Part shown: piece by piece, positions 1-6,065 of the stretch | How positions within the stretch are numbered: the first letter of the stretch is position 1 | Layout of the letters: every line of letters starts with the position of its first letter | Assembly (NCBI GenBank): GCA_945877965.1 | Contig: CAMCTH010000200.1 | Coordinates: forward strand, 1 to 7,923 | Direction of reading: 5' to 3' | DNA: 7,923 nucleotides | From: Planctomicrobium piriforme | GTDB lineage: Bacteria > Planctomycetota > Planctomycetia > Pirellulales > PNKZ01 | Notes under the pieces: generated by a model | The model's database searches: none | What the model was told of the DNA's origin: nothing | Seen by the model: the letters and a program-made list of their open reading frames with translations, nothing else | Translations under genes and position numbers: made by a program

Positions 1-79
1 GGGCCGACAACAGGCGGACCACTGCCTGCGCGTCCGGCGGCCACTTCGCCATCATCTCGTCCGTGAGTTCAATCGCCAT
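1..79 (-). CDS. N-terminal 26 codons of a protein cut by the window edge, possibly an IS66-like transposase
   Basis: An ATG at 79-77 (minus) opens a frame that runs without a stop to the left edge. The visible protein begins MAIELTDEMMAKWPPDA and continues QAVVRLLSA. The pattern of a short acidic start, then a WPP-x-AQ-x-V-x-x-LL segment, resembles from memory the N-termini of planctomycete IS66-type transposases, where it precedes a coiled coil and an NSS-x-PPS stretch. Those diagnostic parts would lie outside the window, so the family call is weak. There is no clear Shine-Dalgarno sequence, and no IS66 terminal inverted repeat could be picked out upstream. If the call is right, a mobile element begins between here and the sulfatase. 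That would fit the decayed ORF found in the same gap. It could equally be an unrelated hypothetical protein. Confidence 0.4.
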   Translation of the reverse strand, partial: MAIELTDEMMAKWPPDAQAVVRLLSA

Positions 80-238
80 GCTGACGTTATGGCCGATGAC
101 CTCACTTCGCGCAAGCCCAATCAAACACCGACTTGTGAACGATTACGGCCGAGCCATATCCATATTGCGTGGCACAGGAACAAGAAGTTCAGGGGAACTA
201 GGTACCGCCGGCACCACCAAGTCCTTGCAACGATCGAG
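80..238. other. Short non-coding stretch with no recognised content
   Basis: These 159 bases lie between the putative transposase start and the decayed ORF remnant. I see no protein-like frame on either strand, no tRNA-like fold, no tandem repeat, and no promoter I would defend. If the neighbouring ORF is a transposase, one end of its element should lie in or near this stretch, but I could not identify it. Confidence 0.5.
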
Positions 239-434
239 TCATGCGATCATGGTATCTCTGAGTTGCACTCGCGACACGTGCCACCAAGGGGGTCCCAAAT
301 CGTCGCCGGCTGAGACGTAAATGTTGCCGACGATTTAAACGGGTGTCGTAGTCTTGCCCCCAAGGAATGATCACTAGGAGCCGAGCGTCGTCGTCGGCCT
401 GTGCTCGCACAATCTCGCGCAGCTGCTTATCGCA
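239..434 (-). pseudogene. Frameshifted remnant of a small unidentified ORF
   Basis: Directly after the sulfatase, two adjacent minus-strand stretches look protein-coding but sit in different frames. The first (434-335, open after a TAG at 437-435, with a possible GTG start at 410) reads ...ADDDARLLVIIPWGQDYDTR. Past that point its frame becomes arginine-rich, as out-of-frame reading often does here. The second (334-239, ending in TGA at 241-239) contains GNIYVSAGDDLGPPWWHV then SRVQLRDTMIA. Dropping one base from the TTTAAA at 339-334 joins them into one peptide of roughly 60 residues. I do not recognise the family, and there is no ATG at the front, so the 5' part may also be missing. Alternatives are a chance reading, or a one-base sequencing error in a real small gene that overlaps the sulfatase end. 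The frames are seen; the decay is inferred. Confidence 0.42.
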
Positions 435-1851
435 CTAAGAAATCGGTCGGTTCGCGGTCGACTTCGCTTTCCCACTCGCGCAGCCGTCGCTTGAGTTCGG
501 TGAATTTGTCTGGGTGAGAAAAGCTAAGGTCGCGACGCTCGCCGACGTCGGCAGCGAGGTCGAATAGCATTTCGACGTTACCGTCTTGAATGTACTTCCA
601 GGTCCCGTGGCGAACTGCCTTCTGCTGACGGCTCATGCGATTGATTCGCCAAGCAAAGGTTCGCTCGCGTTCAGGCTCGGCGCCGGTCAGAATCGGCAAT
701 AAATCGATTCCGTCGAACGGGCGATCGGCCGCGGGTTGAACTCCGGCTGCGGCGGCAAACGTCGCGGTCAAGTCCATGGTGATGGCCACTTGGTGCGTAA
801 CGGCACCGGCGGGCAAACGAGCAGGCCAGCGCATCAGGCAGGGAACGCGAATGCCCCCTTCCCACAGCGTCGACTTGTGGTGAAACAGCGGCGCATTGTC
901 GGAATAGCGTTCCCCGCCGTTATCGCTGCTCAGCACGACGAGCGTGTCGTCCGCAATGTCGAGTCGGTCAAGTTCGGCCAGCAACATGCCGAGCCCTTCG
1001 TCAACTTTCTCGACCATCGCGGCGTACGTTCGTCGATCCCCGTCGTACATGTTTTCTTTGGTTACGCTCGGCAGCGGCCTGCCCGGCGGCTGGTAGGGGC
1101 AATGCACGGCCAAGTGCGGCACATAGAGAAAGAACGGCTCGGCGGCATGCTTGCGAACGAACTCGACGGCCCGACGATTGATCAGATCGGTCAGATACCC
1201 TTCGACCCGCACCGGCTCCATGCCGTCGCGCAGGGCGTAAGTGCCGTCGTAGTAGGCGTGCGTATAGTAATCGCTATGTCCGAGCAACTCGCCGAAATAC
1301 TCGTCGAAGCCGTGCTTCGTCGGATTGTATTCGTCCTTGTAGCCGAGATGCCATTTGCCGAAGGCCCCGGCGGCGTACCCTGCGGTCTTCAATAATTTCG
1401 GCAACGTCGGAACCGAAGTCGGCAGGCCGAGTCCGTGAACGTCTTTCTCCGGCACCAGTCGACCGTCGACTCGGCGAAATGCTTCCGCAGTAAAACCCAT
1501 CGCCCACTCGAACCCCACGCGCTGTTGCCAGCGGCCGGTGATGAACCCGCAGCGCGTGGGAGTACAAACCGGGGCATTGGCATAGAAGTCGGTAAAGCGC
1601 ACGCCCTCCCGGGCTAAGCGATCCATGTGCGGCGTACGAATGTCTTTCGCACCGTACGGACCGCTGTCGGCATAGCCGAAGTCGTCGATGAGGATGAAGA
1701 CCAGATTGGGTCGACTACGCGGTGCCGCCGCGGCTGATCCCGGATCGAATAGACTGCACACGCCGCAAAGCAGCGCGACGAGTCGTACAACGTGCACTGC
1801 GGATAACAAATTCGACTTCGAAGCGCCGAGTTGCTTTGATCGTGTTTTCAT
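427..1851 (-). CDS. Exported arylsulfatase-type sulfatase (formylglycine-dependent)
   Basis: This 474-residue enzyme should hydrolyse a sulfate ester outside the cytoplasm. The start is placed at ATG 1851: AAAAAGG lies five bases upstream, and the protein then opens with a basic stretch, a hydrophobic segment (about 15-35) and an AAAA-rich cleavage region. A TTG at 1899 would add 16 basic residues in front and spoil the signal. Sulfatase landmarks are intact: the metal-binding pair D56-D57 (IDDFGY), the catalytic motif CTPTRCGFITGR at 96-107 with C96 as the formylglycine precursor and R100, GKWHLG (K166, H168), PHLAVH (H250), SDNGG (D310, N311), and K326 before WEGG. Length is normal for the family. 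The required Cys-modifying maturase is not in the window. It lies 143 bases after the cytochrome gene, so cotranscription is possible but unproven. The substrate cannot be assigned; arylsulfatase A-like fold, carbohydrate sulfatase likely. Confidence 0.95.
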   Translation of the reverse strand: MKTRSKQLGASKSNLLSAVHVVRLVALLCGVCSLFDPGSAAAAPRSRPNLVFILIDDFGYADSGPYGAKDIRTPHMDRLAREGVRFTDFYANAPVCTPTRCGFITGRWQQRVGFEWAMGFTAEAFRRVDGRLVPEKDVHGLGLPTSVPTLPKLLKTAGYAAGAFGKWHLGYKDEYNPTKHGFDEYFGELLGHSDYYTHAYYDGTYALRDGMEPVRVEGYLTDLINRRAVEFVRKHAAEPFFLYVPHLAVHCPYQPPGRPLPSVTKENMYDGDRRTYAAMVEKVDEGLGMLLAELDRLDIADDTLVVLSSDNGGERYSDNAPLFHHKSTLWEGGIRVPCLMRWPARLPAGAVTHQVAITMDLTATFAAAAGVQPAADRPFDGIDLLPILTGAEPERERTFAWRINRMSRQQKAVRHGTWKYIQDGNVEMLFDLAADVGERRDLSFSHPDKFTELKRRLREWESEVDREPTDFLVR

Positions 1852-1856
1852 CGCGG

Positions 1857-1863
1857 CCTTTTT
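1857..1863 (-). promoter_or_regulatory. Ribosome binding site deciding the sulfatase start
   Basis: AAAAAGG on the minus strand ends five bases before the ATG at 1851-1849. It is the only purine-rich Shine-Dalgarno-like sequence near the candidate starts (TTG 1899, ATG 1884, ATG 1851). Together with the signal peptide it favours the shortest form. Confidence 0.6.
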
Positions 1864-1994
1864 AAGTCGTCGGCCCGCTACCATCCGGGCTAGGGTCAAA
1901 TGTAAGTCGGCGTCGATTGCGGCAACGGCCGCGGTTTATGGCTTCGAGAACGGAGGATTCGCTATGAAGTCCGTCGCGGTCGAGCGCCGTCCCA

Positions 1995-4433
1995 TTAGTT
2001 CATTGCAGCGGTCGCCGGCTCACTACGCGTGCGGTAGAGAAACGCATCGGAGGTGAGCAGCGAAGTGAGCAGCGCGTTCATGCTGCCGCCCCCTTCTCGA
2101 TAGGCGCGGTACGCTTCTTGAAGCACGGGGCCGTCGTTGAGGGTTTCGTTGCGGCCCATCCAGAATCGAAACGCGTGACGGACGAAGACCTGTTCGGCGC
2201 GTCGGCTTTCCGCCAGTTTGCGAATCATCTCGATTGCGTTCGCAACCTTACCGTCGAGCGCGGGGTCGCCTGATTCGATGATCTCGCCCGTCGTGTCGAC
2301 CGGCGCGTCGAGTTCTGTTTTTCGATACAGACCGGCGTGGTTATACATTTCAAACGGCAAGCCGAGCGGGTCCATCTTCTTGTGGCATGTCCAGCAATAC
2401 GTTTCCCTCGTAACGCGCATCCGGTCGCGCAGCGTGTGGTTCGGTTCATCGGGCAGCATGGCGTCGACGGTGATCGGCACGTCGGGGATGCCGCCGCCGA
2501 GTAATCGTTCGCGAATCCACTTGCCGCGCCGAATAGCGTGATTGTCCATGGCATCGGAATGCGAAACGAGCCAACTCGGATGTGTCAGAATGCCGAGACG
2601 TTGACCTTCGGGAGCGGTGGCCAAGATACGGTCCGGCTGCATTGACCCGTTGCCAAAGCTGCGCCGACTTACGCGAGCGAAAGTTTTCGTCCCCGACAAC
2701 TTTGCTGCGGCGACGTTGTGATTTTCATTCGGTCGCTTCCCCTTCTCAGCCGGCGACTCTTGCTTCTTGGCCGTCGCCGTCGCCGCTCTTGCCTCTTCGC
2801 GAGAGCGTCGTTCGCCGAAGTAAGTCTCGTCGGCTTTGGTCGCGACGACTTTGTCGGTGGTCAGCAACTGCTTCAGAACGTCTTTATCTTCTTGCAAGAT
2901 GATTTCAATCAACCGATCGGTGCTCGCCGTGGCGCTGAACATGGCGCCATAATGCGAGTCTCCCCGGTTCATCACGCCCGTCTCCGCCAGCGCCTTGTCG
3001 TCCTTACAGACGTAACCGCCGAGGTCGTAATCGAAGTAGTCGCGGAAGAATTGCAAAATGCGCGGCTTGCGGACGGCGTCGTCGGCCAGCATCCGCTCCA
3101 CTTCACGTCGGACGTCCTCGCGGGTCCGCATCCGTCCTTCCACGATCGCCTTGCGCAAGGCTTCGTCGGGCTGGATGTAGCGCAGCGCATGATTGACGGC
3201 CAGCCCCAGTTCCCAGTCTTGAAGCAGGACGCGTCCGTCTCGGTCCGGTGTGCCGCCGGCGGCAAGTTCCGAGCGGAAGAGAGCGTCGCGATCGAGAAAG
3301 ATTGACGACAAACCGAGAACCGCGCCGTCCTCTTTGCCAAGTTTCTTGATGCTTTGTTGGACGAGCGCCATGTAGTCGTTCGATTCGGCTTCCGTCGGCG
3401 GTCGGAAGGTCAGCGCTTCGAAGAGGTAGTCGACTGCGGCGCGTAACCGTTCCTCGGTGATGGACTCTTCTTTCATCAAGTCATAGACCGGCGTCAGCGG
3501 CCGCAACACTTTCGTGCTGTAGACCAGACTTGTAGGCAGACCGCGAAGATCGCCCTGCATTTTGTCGGCGATCGATTTGGGATCGTCCGTGATCTGATAC
3601 GGCTCGGCAATGCTCAGCGGGCCGTAAGCCATGTAGCGGATGACGTCTTCGGCCAGGCTCAGAATCTGCGTCGCTTCGGCGCTGTTGACGGAGTAGAAGT
3701 CGGGGTAGTTCTTCAGCCCGTGATTACGCGCCGACGCCAAGACGGCGGGAGTGCTTTTGACCGCCGTTGCATAGGCCACCGTGCCGCCTTGCCATTGGAT
3801 GATGTTGTCGACGCCGAAGTAGAGCTTGAGTTCGCCGCCGTGGTTGGTTGGAACGGAATCGCCGTGCGTGCGCAGGCCGGGGTTCTCGGGATCGAACTTC
3901 GGCTCTGTGTTGATGAGTTCATTGAGTCGCGTGATATGCTCTTGCGGCGTCACGCGCCAGAGTCGCGCCGGCGACGAGGTCGGTGCGAGTTCGATGCCGT
4001 CGGGCAACGGGCCGAACAACAGATCGTGATCGACGAAATTGCCTTTATCGGGATCGAGGTGGGTGCGAAACCCGCCTTTGTCGCGCATCGCGAGCGTCAA
4101 CTCGCCGACGATCCAGTCGGCAAACTGCAGCCGCTGCACAACACTTGGCTGCTCCGCATCCTGCGGCGGCATCTCCTTCAAGGCGATCTGAGCCCAGATG
4201 CTTTTCCAGATCGCGGCGTTGACTTCATCCACCGGGCCCAAATTGTGGAGCGAAAGATTCCCCTCGGGCTCGGTTTCACCGTGACAGTCGACGCAGTGAC
4301 GATCGAGAAACGGCCGAGCGAATGCGCCGAAGTCACGGTCGACCTTCCGGCCCGGCGTATACGTCTCGCCGCTTCCGCTGGACGACAGGCCCAAGGAAAT
4401 CGCCAGCGCCCAGACCAAGCCGAGTCTGCTCAT
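1995..4433 (-). CDS. Exported two-haem cytochrome-type protein: PSCyt1-like, DUF1595/DUF1592, DUF1588 and DUF1585
   Basis: An 812-residue secreted protein of the planctomycete PSD/PSCyt class, probably redox-active; the reaction is unknown. The ATG at 4433 overlaps the DUF1552 stop (ATGA), has AAGGAAG seven bases upstream, and starts a signal peptide (MSRLGLVWALAISLGLSSSG). The longer form from 4586 would overlap DUF1552 by 157 bases. Domains in order: haem c site CVDCH (47-51) with GETEPEG after it and a possible axial Met in KEMPPQD (M88); a PSD3/DUF1587-position region (about 155-330) that is poorly conserved; DUF1595 (FEALTFRPPTEAE, about 338-350); DUF1592 (about 400-535, including FFRDYFDYD); a charged insert (about 541-579); DUF1588 (about 610-705, GILTHPSWLVSHSD) with the second haem site CWTCH (680-684) and KKMDPLG; DUF1585 (about 722-801, ending LLTSDAFLYR). 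Length is normal. It is translationally coupled to its DUF1552 partner. Confidence 0.92.
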   Translation of the reverse strand: MSRLGLVWALAISLGLSSSGSGETYTPGRKVDRDFGAFARPFLDRHCVDCHGETEPEGNLSLHNLGPVDEVNAAIWKSIWAQIALKEMPPQDAEQPSVVQRLQFADWIVGELTLAMRDKGGFRTHLDPDKGNFVDHDLLFGPLPDGIELAPTSSPARLWRVTPQEHITRLNELINTEPKFDPENPGLRTHGDSVPTNHGGELKLYFGVDNIIQWQGGTVAYATAVKSTPAVLASARNHGLKNYPDFYSVNSAEATQILSLAEDVIRYMAYGPLSIAEPYQITDDPKSIADKMQGDLRGLPTSLVYSTKVLRPLTPVYDLMKEESITEERLRAAVDYLFEALTFRPPTEAESNDYMALVQQSIKKLGKEDGAVLGLSSIFLDRDALFRSELAAGGTPDRDGRVLLQDWELGLAVNHALRYIQPDEALRKAIVEGRMRTREDVRREVERMLADDAVRKPRILQFFRDYFDYDLGGYVCKDDKALAETGVMNRGDSHYGAMFSATASTDRLIEIILQEDKDVLKQLLTTDKVVATKADETYFGERRSREEARAATATAKKQESPAEKGKRPNENHNVAAAKLSGTKTFARVSRRSFGNGSMQPDRILATAPEGQRLGILTHPSWLVSHSDAMDNHAIRRGKWIRERLLGGGIPDVPITVDAMLPDEPNHTLRDRMRVTRETYCWTCHKKMDPLGLPFEMYNHAGLYRKTELDAPVDTTGEIIESGDPALDGKVANAIEMIRKLAESRRAEQVFVRHAFRFWMGRNETLNDGPVLQEAYRAYREGGGSMNALLTSLLTSDAFLYRTRSEPATAAMN
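4430..4433 (-). promoter_or_regulatory. ATGA stop/start overlap coupling DUF1552 to the DUF1592 cytochrome
   Basis: Read on the minus strand, ATGA contains the cytochrome start (4433-4431) and the DUF1552 stop TGA (4432-4430). This arrangement usually couples translation of the downstream gene to the upstream one, and suggests a fixed product ratio. Confidence 0.85.
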
Positions 4434-5749
4434 GCCAGCACTTCCTTGAGCGGACCGTTGCCGGCGTCGAACTTTCTGGCGAGTTGCTCGCTCATGTTGA
4501 AGCGATCGACGTTCTTGCCCGCAGCGCGGAGCAGCGTCACATAGAGTGAGTTGATCGGACGTTTGCCGTCGAGTTGCGTGAAGCAACCGGTTTTGAACAT
4601 GCCGCCGCAGTCGCCCAGCAGCATGACCGGCCAGTTGGCGCCGTTGGTGTGCTGTTTGTCGGCGTTGTTGCTGGTGTAGACGATCAGCGTGTTGTCCATC
4701 ATCGTGCCGCTTCCTTCCGGCACGCTTTCGAGCCCTTGCATGATCCGCACGAGCATGCGGCTGTTGTACTGACGGATCTTGATCCAGATCGGGTTGTCGG
4801 GCTGCGCCATGTGCCCGAGGTTGTGTCCCTGTTGTTCGACGCCCAGGCCTTTCCAGGCCCCGAAGATTTCGCCGCGCCCCGAACCGATGGTCAGCGTATT
4901 GGTAATGCCCGAGGCAAGCGCCGAGATGCCGAGATCCAACATCACGTCATGCCAGTCCGTTTCGAACTTCGGCTTGGTGTAGCGCTCGTCGACCTGGGGT
5001 GCGAATTTGCGCAAATGATCGGCGACCGTGTTGAGACGATCACGGAGGCCGTTCACCTCTCTGAAGCCTTGGACATATTGTCCATATCGTTGCTCTTCGG
5101 CGCCGGGCAGCGAATGCCCCTTGGCCGCAGCGAGCGTTTCGATTTGATTCAACACGTTCGATCGCGCTTCGTGCTGCAGCCGGATGTCGCCGGTGGAGAT
5201 GCCGCCGTAGAGCAACTGATAGAGATGAGTCGGAGTCGAATACATGAAGATCGGCTGCCCGGCGCCGCCGGCCGACAGCGTCGCGATCGTCGGCTTGGTC
5301 GTCATGTTCTCGATCGAGTCCATGCCGATGCACAGATGAGGCAGCAGCGTCTGCGGGAGGACTTTGCTCAGTTCATAGTCGATCGTAGACGCGCTGGGCG
5401 GAACGCCGTCGCCGCCGCGATAGCCGCCGAGCGCGCCGAAGAACGCGCTATGCGACGGACTGGTGTGCGTGCCGTGCCGGCCGTTGATGATGTGCAGTCG
5501 TTCTTTGTAAGGCTCGAGCGCTGCGATGGGTTCAGGGAGCTTGGCCTTCGCCAGCGAGCCGCTCCGGCTCATCCCCACGGGAATGCAGGTCGCCGGATCG
5601 AAGCCCTGATTCTGCAGAAAGAAAACGATTCGCTTCGGAGTGCCGTTACCGGTCGGCGCTGCCAGGAGACGTTCGGGCAGAAACGAGTGGCTCAGCGCGG
5701 CACCGGAACCTACCGCCATTCCTTGCAGCATCTCTCGACGGTTGAACAT
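4430..5749 (-). CDS. Tat-exported DUF1552 (HXXSHH family) protein
   Basis: A 439-residue protein of the DUF1552 family (Pfam HXXSHH), function unknown. The start at ATG 5749 is set by GAAGGA six bases upstream and by a twin-arginine signal immediately after it: NRREMLQGM, then a glycine/alanine hydrophobic stretch ending ERLLAA (about 30). A longer reading from 5836 adds 29 residues before the signal and is unlikely. Recognisable blocks are RIVFFLQNQGFDP (40-52), a histidine-rich GTHTSPSHS (93-101), STIDYELSK (121-129), GTMMDNTLIVYTSNNAD (348-364) and NWPVMLLGDCGGMF (372-385). The C-terminal family signature, normally H-x-x-S-H-H, here reads HNLGHM (309-314), with Ser to Gly and the last His to Met. 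The downstream cytochrome gene overlaps it by four bases, and such pairs recur in Planctomycetes, so the two products probably work together in the periplasm. Confidence 0.9.
   Translation of the reverse strand: MFNRREMLQGMAVGSGAALSHSFLPERLLAAPTGNGTPKRIVFFLQNQGFDPATCIPVGMSRSGSLAKAKLPEPIAALEPYKERLHIINGRHGTHTSPSHSAFFGALGGYRGGDGVPPSASTIDYELSKVLPQTLLPHLCIGMDSIENMTTKPTIATLSAGGAGQPIFMYSTPTHLYQLLYGGISTGDIRLQHEARSNVLNQIETLAAAKGHSLPGAEEQRYGQYVQGFREVNGLRDRLNTVADHLRKFAPQVDERYTKPKFETDWHDVMLDLGISALASGITNTLTIGSGRGEIFGAWKGLGVEQQGHNLGHMAQPDNPIWIKIRQYNSRMLVRIMQGLESVPEGSGTMMDNTLIVYTSNNADKQHTNGANWPVMLLGDCGGMFKTGCFTQLDGKRPINSLYVTLLRAAGKNVDRFNMSEQLARKFDAGNGPLKEVLA
4441..4447 (-). promoter_or_regulatory. Ribosome binding site of the DUF1592 cytochrome gene
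   Basis: AAGGAAG lies inside the last codons of DUF1552, seven bases before ATG 4433. It supports this start over the upstream in-frame one at 4586. Confidence 0.65.
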
Positions 5750-5755
5750 ATTTGA

Positions 5756-5761
5756 TCCTTC
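5756..5761 (-). promoter_or_regulatory. Ribosome binding site of the DUF1552 gene
   Basis: GAAGGA sits six bases before ATG 5749 on the minus strand. It is the best Shine-Dalgarno match in the window and decides the start in favour of the Tat signal peptide. Confidence 0.7.
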
Positions 5762-5850
5762 GGCGAAATGATCGGTCGGTCGTTGGCAAACGGGATTGGC
5801 GGCAAATCTTGATCTATGGGGTCCGTTCAATCTCACCCTATCGTATTCCT

Positions 5851-5879
5851 GTTGTAATCCCTGCGAACCGGGGTGACAA
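5851..5879 (-). promoter_or_regulatory. Candidate sigma70-type promoter for the DUF1552-DUF1592 operon
   Basis: On the minus strand TTGTCA (5879-5874, five of six matches to TTGACA) is followed after 17 bases by TACAAC (5856-5851, four of six matches to TATAAT). A transcript would start near 5844 and carry a leader of about 95 bases before ATG 5749. The -10 side overlaps one arm of a ten-base inverted repeat (5855-5864), so a regulator could act here. Planctomycete promoters are poorly described and the match could be chance. Confidence 0.35.
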
Positions 5880-5888
5880 AGGACGGGT

Positions 5889-5906
5889 AGATTGGTCAGA
5901 CCATCT
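5889..5906. repeat. Operator-like dyad between the crossing repeats
   Basis: The 18 bases can pair as AGAT and GGTC with GACC and ATCT, leaving one extra T (5893) on one side. The core TGGTCAGACCA (5893-5903) is a perfect five-base palindrome around a central A. It lies just upstream of the candidate -35 and could be a regulator site or the tip of an RNA hairpin. Confidence 0.35.
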
Positions 5907-5971
5907 GGGTAATACGATGCTTAGTCTGCAGGGATTATTTTCGACTTCTCCGCGAAATTGCGCAACCATTT

Positions 5972-5993
5972 TAGCGGCAAGAGCTTGCGGCTA
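5972..5993 (-). terminator. Terminator-like dyad after DUF1501, without a U tract
   Basis: TAGCGGCAAG (5972-5981) and CTTGCGGCTA (5984-5993) pair over ten positions with one mismatch around a two-base centre. It lies 72 bases past the DUF1501 stop on the minus strand. No run of T follows in the direction of transcription (the next bases are AAAATGG), so it is not a standard intrinsic terminator. It may stall polymerase, protect the 3' end or be a protein site. Confidence 0.3.
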
Positions 5994-6065
5994 GCGGTCG
6001 AATGTCGAGTTGAGACGGTAGTTTGCGGCGGTCCTATTGATCCGGCGTTGGACCAAGCTAGGGAA

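Larger units (their letters stand above)
5840..5937. repeat. Two inverted-repeat pairs in crossing order in the DUF1501-DUF1552 gap
   Basis: TAATCCCTGC at 5855-5864 is the exact reverse complement of GCAGGGATTA at 5928-5937. ATCGTATT at 5840-5847 is the exact reverse complement of AATACGAT at 5911-5918. Along either strand the arms come in the order first pair, second pair, first pair, second pair. The two pairings therefore cross instead of nesting: as RNA they would form a pseudoknot or be alternatives. As DNA they flank the candidate promoter. Short ACCC (5835-5838) and GGGT (5907-5910) segments extend the second pair after a one-base offset on one side. The repeats are seen; any function is inference. 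Confidence 0.55.
5750..6065. other. 316-base regulatory gap between the two exported-protein modules
   Basis: The gap separates DUF1501 from DUF1552, both on the minus strand, and looks lower in GC than the flanking genes. It contains the dyad at 5972-5993, the crossing repeats and their central dyad, the candidate promoter and the DUF1552 ribosome binding site. The stretch 5994-6065 shows nothing I can name. Short open frames exist on both strands, but none has a good ribosome site or a recognisable sequence. Confidence 0.6.

Noticed and set aside
736..1395. A 219-codon plus-strand frame opposite the sulfatase
   Set aside because: Lies fully across the conserved sulfatase body and looks like a reverse-strand shadow.
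1873..1890. Small hairpin (GCCCG with CGGGC, eight-base loop) between the cytochrome and sulfatase genes
   Set aside because: Only five base pairs and no T run follows in the direction of transcription; too weak to call a terminator.
2718..3305. A 195-codon plus-strand frame opposite the DUF1592 domain
   Set aside because: Same reasoning: hydrophobic and Arg-rich runs reflect the codon bias of the real gene on the minus strand.
3720..4544. A 274-codon plus-strand frame opposite the DUF1592 cytochrome
   Set aside because: Mirror of a strongly supported coding region with haem motifs; no ribosome site or recognisable sequence of its own.
4434..4586. A longer start for the DUF1592 cytochrome
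   Set aside because: It would place 51 basic residues in front of a clear signal peptide and overlap DUF1552 by 157 bases; the ATGA start at 4433 has a good ribosome site.
4574..5755. A 393-codon open frame on the plus strand, antisense to DUF1552
   Set aside because: Its composition (many Arg, His, Val, Ala and Asp, no domain pattern) is typical of the reverse strand of a GC-rich gene, while the minus-strand frame has a Tat signal, a ribosome site and family motifs.
5855..5880. A tRNA T-arm-like sequence (GGTTCGCAGGG) in the gap
   Set aside because: The five-base stem does not pair around the loop and no acceptor or anticodon arms can be built.
5838..5969. A 43-codon minus-strand ORF in the DUF1501-DUF1552 gap
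   Set aside because: No Shine-Dalgarno sequence, no recognisable sequence, and it runs through the inverted repeats and candidate promoter.
5752..5994. An 80-codon plus-strand frame in the same gap, beginning at TTG
   Set aside because: Rare start, no ribosome site, and its front lies over the DUF1552 ribosome site; the sequence is unfamiliar.
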